Origin: an uncultured Eubacteriales bacterium
GTDB lineage: Bacteria > Bacillota > Clostridia > Lachnospirales > Lachnospiraceae
DNA: 10,118 bases
Assembly (NCBI GenBank): GCA_900321915.1
Contig: ONXW01000014.1
Coordinates: 1-10,118 of the forward strand
Direction: 5' to 3'
Below, piece after piece: positions 6,809 to 10,118 of this stretch (position 1 is the first letter of the stretch; every line of letters begins with the position of its first letter). The notes under the pieces were generated by a model that saw only the letters and a program-made list of their open reading frames with translations, searched no databases and was not told where the DNA came from. Both the position numbers and the translations under genes were made by a program.

Positions 6809-8569
6809 TTACTGCCCTCCGCTGCGCCCTTCCGTATCCCTGCCTTCCATACGTGCGGATTCCTTTTCCTCTGCAAACATGGAACACAGCCTGGTAAGCG
6901 CCGTGGTCGTCTCCGCGGTGGTTTCCCCGAGAAGCCCGGCGATCTGCTGCGCCACCATCATCTGGCGGTGAATCACCTTCTGGGCGAGATCTATGGTCTC
7001 CCCGCGCTTCTTCTGTTCTTCCTCCAGGTGACGTTCCTCCTCCGTCATATCGATGATGGTCATAATAACGTAATTGCTTTCCGGGATATAGGCAATATTC
7101 CGGAAGACTACTGTATTCTTCTCCGGGTCGATCTTCCGCTGCCCCTGGAGGCTTACCTTTGTCCGGAACACCTCCCGGACATCTGCCGTGTCCGTAAACT
7201 CATCCAGACAGTGTTCCCGGATTTCTTCCGGTTTTTTCCCGACCATTGCCGACACCGCATTGGAGCAGTCCAGAATCTTCAGGTCCTCATCCAGAATCAG
7301 GATGGCATTCGGCGTCGTCTCCATGATCATGTGGGACAGGGAGCTTGCCCTCTGGTGCAGGTACGGGACGCACATATTGAGCTCCGCTTTCTTCCGGAAT
7401 ACCGCTATAGCTTTCTCCCTGCAGGAAGAATATCCGCAGGCGCCGCAGTTCAGCTCCTGGTCCGGGCGGTTTTTCCCAGTCTTCCGCAGAATCTCGCGGA
7501 TCTGTTCCTCCGTCGGCACAGCCTCCTTCACGGAGCGGTCCTCGAACGTCCTGTCCGCGCTGACCTTCATCCGGTTCCGGTTAAGCCATATGCTCTGGGC
7601 GGACCCGTCCGGAAGGAATTCCTCCAGCTCCATCTTCAGCATGAACCCGGAAACCTCCCTGGTGGACAGCGGCCCGTTGATGCAGCCGCCGTGGCAGGAA
7701 TTCAGCTCAATAAAGCAGTTGCTTATCTGCCCTGTCCGCAGGGCTTCGCAGATCTCAATGCAGTCCTTCGGCCCGCTGGCGTAAAGCTTGCGGTAATTGT
7801 CCGACAGGCCCAGCGCCTTCTCCCGGGCATTCACCGCCGCAAGAAGCCCGGCGCTCAGGGCATAGCGCAGGTTCGCGCCCATGTAATCCGGCTCTTCCTC
7901 AGCCGGCCTGCAGGCGTCAATATCGATCCCCTCTTCCGCGAGCCAGAGGCGTATCTCCTCGAAGGACAGCACCGCGTCCGGTTTCGTCTTCCGCTTCTTA
8001 TCCTTCTCCGCGATGCAGGGCCCCGCGAAGACGACCTTCACATCACCCTCATACTCATCCCGCAGAAGCTTCACATGGATCCCTGACGGGATCATCACCG
8101 GCGCCACATAGGGAATCAGGTCCGGATAATGAATCTCAATCAGGTTGATGATAGCCGGACAGGCCGTCGTGATGATGTTTTTCATCTCTCCGGCGGCGAG
8201 CAGGCGCACATACTCTTCCGTCGCCAGGGCGGCTCCCTCCGCGCTGTTCCGCACCTCGGCAAACCCCAGCTTTTTCAGGGCAGTCAGCACCTTTCTGTGC
8301 CGGCGGTACCCGAAAATCCCGATATAGGCAGGCGAAAGGGACAGGACAACCTTCTCCCCGGAAGCCAGCATCTGCCGGACTTCCTCCAGCTCGCTGGTCA
8401 TACGCTTCGCCGACTGCGGGCAGTTCTGTACGCACTCCCCGCACAGGATACAGCGGTTCGGCATGACAAAAGCGTGGTCGCCCCGGAATGCTATCGCCCC
8501 CACCTGACAGCTCCGCACACAGCGGTAGCACTGCCGGCACTTTGCTTCCTTAAAATCAATAATTGCCAT
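6809..8569 (-). CDS. hydS: Sensory [FeFe]-hydrogenase-like protein with PAS domain (HydS type, group C)
   Basis: A probable cytoplasmic H2 or redox sensor rather than a turnover enzyme, 586 residues long. Domains in order: two [4Fe-4S] ferredoxin motifs (Cys11/14/17/21 and Cys40/43/46/50); an H-cluster domain (about 70-310) with L1 TTACP (134-138), L2 GPCIAEK (183-189) and L3 SCHGGC (291-296); a four-Cys Fe-S motif CGACGYSSC plus Cys400 (Cys375/378/383/400); a PAS domain (about 410-508); and a helical C-terminus (about 508-565). All four H-cluster ligand Cys remain (137, 185, 292, 296), but the proton-transfer Cys of L1 is Ala136, a change reported for sensory hydrogenases such as that of Thermotoga maritima. 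There is no kinase or other output domain, so the signal probably passes to the phosphatase whose ATG abuts this stop. The start has AAAGGA upstream and lies 15 bases after the preceding gene. Confidence 0.9.
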   Translation of the reverse strand: MAIIDFKEAKCRQCYRCVRSCQVGAIAFRGDHAFVMPNRCILCGECVQNCPQSAKRMTSELEEVRQMLASGEKVVLSLSPAYIGIFGYRRHRKVLTALKKLGFAEVRNSAEGAALATEEYVRLLAAGEMKNIITTACPAIINLIEIHYPDLIPYVAPVMIPSGIHVKLLRDEYEGDVKVVFAGPCIAEKDKKRKTKPDAVLSFEEIRLWLAEEGIDIDACRPAEEEPDYMGANLRYALSAGLLAAVNAREKALGLSDNYRKLYASGPKDCIEICEALRTGQISNCFIELNSCHGGCINGPLSTREVSGFMLKMELEEFLPDGSAQSIWLNRNRMKVSADRTFEDRSVKEAVPTEEQIREILRKTGKNRPDQELNCGACGYSSCREKAIAVFRKKAELNMCVPYLHQRASSLSHMIMETTPNAILILDEDLKILDCSNAVSAMVGKKPEEIREHCLDEFTDTADVREVFRTKVSLQGQRKIDPEKNTVVFRNIAYIPESNYVIMTIIDMTEEERHLEEEQKKRGETIDLAQKVIHRQMMVAQQIAGLLGETTAETTTALTRLCSMFAEEKESARMEGRDTEGRSGGQ

Positions 8570-8584
8570 GGCAGTCCTTTCGGA

Positions 8585-8833
8585 TTACTGTGCGTTCGGC
8601 AGGATAAACTCCTCGAAGAATTCCTCCGCGGTCTCCGGCTTCAGGGAGTGGACCTCCTCTCCGTCATCAATGGTGACGCAGACACCCTGCCGGCAGTTGC
8701 CGCTGCAGAACGCGCCGGTCAGGCTCACCTTCTCCGTCAGGTCATGAGCCACGACAAGCTCCTGCAGCTTTTTGATTACATCGCGTGATCCCTTCAGGTG
8801 ACATGCGGAACCGATACAGATCGCAACTTTCAT
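8585..8833 (-). CDS. Thioredoxin-like [2Fe-2S] ferredoxin (NuoE/HydC-related)
   Basis: An 82-residue protein with the four-Cys pattern of the thioredoxin-fold [2Fe-2S] family: CIGSAC (Cys6, Cys11) and CSGNC (Cys43, Cys47). This is the fold of the C-terminal half of NuoE and of small hydrogenase subunits (HydC). It lacks the N-terminal helical domain of full-length NuoE. It probably carries electrons to or from one of the two hydrogenase-type proteins encoded downstream. It is the first gene of the operon, with GAGGAGA (8841-8847) upstream of the ATG and a 15-base gap to the sensor gene. Which protein it partners is inference. Confidence 0.88.
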   Translation of the reverse strand: MKVAICIGSACHLKGSRDVIKKLQELVVAHDLTEKVSLTGAFCSGNCRQGVCVTIDDGEEVHSLKPETAEEFFEEFILPNAQ

Positions 8834-8899
8834 GTGGTTATCTCCTCACTGCATAATACGATGCCCGTTTTTTCAACAGGTATGTTATATTGACTGTTA

Positions 8900-8917
8900 T
8901 TGTTAATTATCTCACAT
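8900..8917. promoter_or_regulatory. Possible Rex (NADH/NAD+ sensor) operator
   Basis: The plus strand reads TTGTTAA-TTAT-CTCACAT. The left half is identical to the clostridial Rex half site (TTGTTAA), the spacer is four A/T bases, and the right half matches 5 of 7 bases of the Bacillus-type TTCACAA. It covers the -10 and start region of the predicted operon promoter, where a repressor would act. Rex control of fermentative and hydrogenase genes is known in Clostridia; for this site it is inference. Confidence 0.42.
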
Positions 8918-8934
8918 GGCCTGCATTAATTCAA
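8906..8934 (-). promoter_or_regulatory. Candidate promoter of the hydrogenase operon
   Basis: On the minus strand: -35 TTGAAT (8929-8934), a 17-base spacer and -10 GATAAT (8906-8911) preceded by TGA, an extended -10. The predicted start near 8899 gives a leader of about 66 nt. A second -10-like TATTAT (8853-8858) is too close to the ribosome binding site. Confidence 0.65.
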
Positions 8935-8967
8935 TGGCTAACCCTCCCGCAGGCACAGAAAAACAAT

Positions 8968-8997
8968 TTGACGCCGAGGCTTTCCCTGTAGTAGGAT
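8968..8997 (+). promoter_or_regulatory. tRNA-Leu promoter
   Basis: -35 TTGACG (8968-8973), an 18-base spacer and -10 TAGGAT (8992-8997) place the start at about 9004, just before the mature tRNA 5' end. Confidence 0.6.
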
Positions 8998-9007
8998 AGC
9001 TTTGCAC

Positions 9008-9089
9008 GCAGCCATGGTGGAATTGGCAGACACGCAGGATTTAGGTTCCTGTGAGGCGACTCGTGTGGGTTCAAGTCCCACTGGCTGCA
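9008..9089 (+). tRNA. tRNA-Leu, anticodon UAG
   Basis: An 82-nt class II tRNA. The acceptor arms GCAGCCA/TGGCTGC pair perfectly, and the discriminator base is A. The anticodon stem CAGGA/TCCTG closes the loop TTTAGGT, giving anticodon UAG, which reads CUA and other CUN codons. The T arm is GTGGG-TTCAAGT-CCCAC, and a long variable arm fits Leu. The 3' CCA is not encoded and must be added after transcription. Confidence 0.96.
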
Positions 9090-9095
9090 GTAATG

Positions 9096-9146
9096 AAAAA
9101 AGGCCCTCCCATGTCCCGGAAAGGAACACAGGATGGGCCGTTTTTA
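9096..9146. terminator. Bidirectional terminator between tRNA-Leu and the lipoprotein gene
   Basis: An imperfect hairpin is built on GGCCCTCC (9102-9109) and GGATGGGCC (9131-9139), with one bulged base and a weaker inner TGTCC/GGAACA pairing. It is flanked by AAAAAA on one side and TTTTT on the other, so it can end the tRNA transcript (plus) and the lipoprotein transcript (minus), whose stop is at 9156. Confidence 0.82.
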
Positions 9147-9155
9147 TTCCGCAAA

Positions 9156-9755
9156 TCACCCGATGGCAAAGGCCAGGCTCAGCATCACATTGGAGCTGAT
9201 AGCCATGTACTGGAAGGTCACATCCCCGATGGTGGCATTGGCCGTCAGGGAATCCTCCGCGATGGAATCAATCCAGGACAGCGCCCGTTCCCGGTCCGCC
9301 CCCTCATAGTCCAGCCCCGCGCAGGCCTCCAGAAATTCCTTAAGCTTCGGGTTTTCCTTCGACATATAGAAGGACACGGTATCGATGGCTCCCTCTTCCG
9401 TCGTCAGGAACACGCAGGAGCACTCCCCGTCCGGCTTGCCGATCCTGCCGTTTTTTATCCCTTCTTCCAGCTCTTCGTCAGTGTAGTCCCCGAAGGTCCG
9501 CATGATATCACGGAGCTCATCCACGTCAAACCCGAGCTTCTCCGCTTCGTCCTTCTCCGTCTCCTCCGGCGCTTCCGTCTCTTCCGTCTCCGCCTCGGAA
9601 CTCTCTTCTTCCGTCTCCGCGGCCGTCTCTGTCTCCTTAATCTCCTCCGACGATTCCGCCGCCGTCGTCTCCGGCGCCTTGGCCGCGCCGCCGCCGCATC
9701 CGGCCGCAAAGAGGGAAATGCTGACTGCCGCTATGATAAACAGATTCTTCTTCAT
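9156..9755 (-). CDS. Lipoprotein of unknown function with acidic low-complexity linker
   Basis: The 199-residue product starts MKKNLFIIAAVSISLFAAGC, a lipoprotein signal peptide whose lipobox ends in Cys20. The mature protein should be attached to the outer face of the membrane. A Thr/Glu/Ala/Ser-rich acidic linker (about 29-72) follows, then a folded region (about 73-199) with two Cys (112 and 114, ECSC), a Cys145, and a hydrophobic end. I do not recognise this domain. The start is set by the lipoprotein signal and by the strong GGGGAGGAGA upstream (9765-9774). A longer frame exists but begins at the -35 element, so it cannot be the real start. It is probably transcribed alone, between its own promoter and a terminator. 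Confidence 0.85.
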   Translation of the reverse strand: MKKNLFIIAAVSISLFAAGCGGGAAKAPETTAAESSEEIKETETAAETEEESSEAETEETEAPEETEKDEAEKLGFDVDELRDIMRTFGDYTDEELEEGIKNGRIGKPDGECSCVFLTTEEGAIDTVSFYMSKENPKLKEFLEACAGLDYEGADRERALSWIDSIAEDSLTANATIGDVTFQYMAISSNVMLSLAFAIG

Positions 9756-9816
9756 CCTGTTGAATCTCCTCCCCGGTAAAATCAAAACCTCGCTGTGCGC
9801 CCCGCGCACCACCCTT

Positions 9817-9845
9817 ATGATAGCCCATTCCGCGATCGGTGTCAA
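9817..9845 (-). promoter_or_regulatory. Promoter of the lipoprotein gene
   Basis: On the minus strand: perfect -35 TTGACA (9840-9845), a 17-base spacer and -10 TATCAT (9817-9822). The predicted start near 9810 leaves about 55 nt of leader. Confidence 0.75.
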
Positions 9846-9880
9846 AGAGTTCCTGTTCCCCTTCCGGCGGCATTATCCCA

Positions 9881-9909
9881 TTGAGTCCCCCGGGCCGATA
9901 TGCTACAAT
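9881..9909 (+). promoter_or_regulatory. Promoter of the MATE transporter gene
   Basis: -35 TTGAGT (9881-9886), a 17-base spacer and -10 TACAAT (9904-9909) preceded by TGC, an extended -10. The predicted start near 9916 lies about 32 nt before the ATG. Confidence 0.75.
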
Positions 9910-9947
9910 ACTCCCAATCACGCAGAGAATAAAGGGAAAGGTGAAAA

Positions 9948-10118
9948 ATGAAATTATTCGAAGCCGTGGATATGACCCGGGGGAACCCCGTCCGTCAGAT
10001 TATCCGCTTTACCATACCGATGCTTCTGGGAAATGTGGCCCAGCAGCTCTACAATACCGTGGACAGTATTATCGTGGGCCGCTTTGTGGGGGACAATGCC
10101 CTCGCCGCGGTGGGCAGC
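9948..10118 (+). CDS. MATE-family efflux transporter, N-terminal part (cut by window end)
   Basis: The visible 57 residues carry the typical N-terminus of MATE (multidrug and toxin extrusion) transporters: a short cytoplasmic lead with MTRGNPVRQIIRFTIPMLLGN, then QQLYNTVDSIIVGRFVGDNALAAVGS, which spans the first membrane helix and the start of the next. These proteins export cationic drugs or metabolites using Na+ or H+ gradients and are usually about 450 residues long, so roughly 12% is seen. The ATG has a purine-rich GGGAAAGG (9934-9941) upstream. It is divergent from the lipoprotein gene, with separate promoters for each. The substrate cannot be predicted. Confidence 0.93.
   Translation, partial: MKLFEAVDMTRGNPVRQIIRFTIPMLLGNVAQQLYNTVDSIIVGRFVGDNALAAVGS

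Noticed and set aside
6245..8086. A 613-codon open frame on the plus strand, opposite the sensor and phosphatase genes
   Set aside because: It is a by-product of GC-rich codon use in the real minus-strand genes, which have clear Fe-S, H-cluster, PAS and phosphatase motifs. Its translation shows no recognisable domain and it has no ribosome binding site.

Overview
The window looks like chromosomal DNA of an anaerobic, Gram-positive, GC-rich member of the Clostridia, possibly Lachnospiraceae (an inference). The support is strong AGGAGG-type ribosome binding sites, a Bacillus/Clostridium-type SOS box upstream of recA, a C-terminal sorting signal, a lipoprotein signal peptide and two [FeFe]-hydrogenase-type proteins. 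Nothing suggests a phage, insertion sequence or plasmid. All genes look native and intact apart from the two cut by the window ends.

Layout. (1) 1-398, minus: the 5' end of recA, with its promoter and LexA box. (2) 540-1589, minus: a secreted polysaccharide deacetylase with an Ala/Gln-rich repeat linker. (3) A divergent promoter region, then 1884-3299, plus: a PurF-like protein with an intact PRPP-binding domain and Fe-S cysteines, but with Gly where the glutaminase nucleophile Cys should be. (4) 3316-3912, minus, tail-to-tail with it: a small, probably sortase-anchored surface protein with a TTG start. (5) 4067-8934, minus: a four-gene operon with a candidate promoter, a possible Rex operator and a clear terminator. 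Its order is a [2Fe-2S] thioredoxin-like protein, a PAS-containing sensory [FeFe] hydrogenase (HydS type), a SpoIIE/PP2C-type phosphatase and a group B-like [FeFe] hydrogenase. (6) 9008-9089, plus: tRNA-Leu(UAG) with promoter and terminator. (7) 9156-9755, minus: a lipoprotein of unknown function. (8) 9948-10118, plus: the start of a MATE-family transporter.

The most interesting unit is the hydrogenase operon. A hydrogenase-like sensor with an altered proton-transfer site and a PAS domain sits directly upstream of a phosphatase (stop and start codons abut). This suggests a chain from H2 or redox state, through the H-cluster and PAS domain, to a protein phosphatase and an unknown phosphoprotein. 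The downstream hydrogenase would be the catalytic partner. Related hydS-phosphatase-hydrogenase sets are known from anaerobic Firmicutes such as Ruminococcus albus, so the outline is not new. The phosphatase's C-terminal domain and its target are, as far as I know, uncharacterised. The second highlight is the PurF paralogue with a degenerate glutaminase site.
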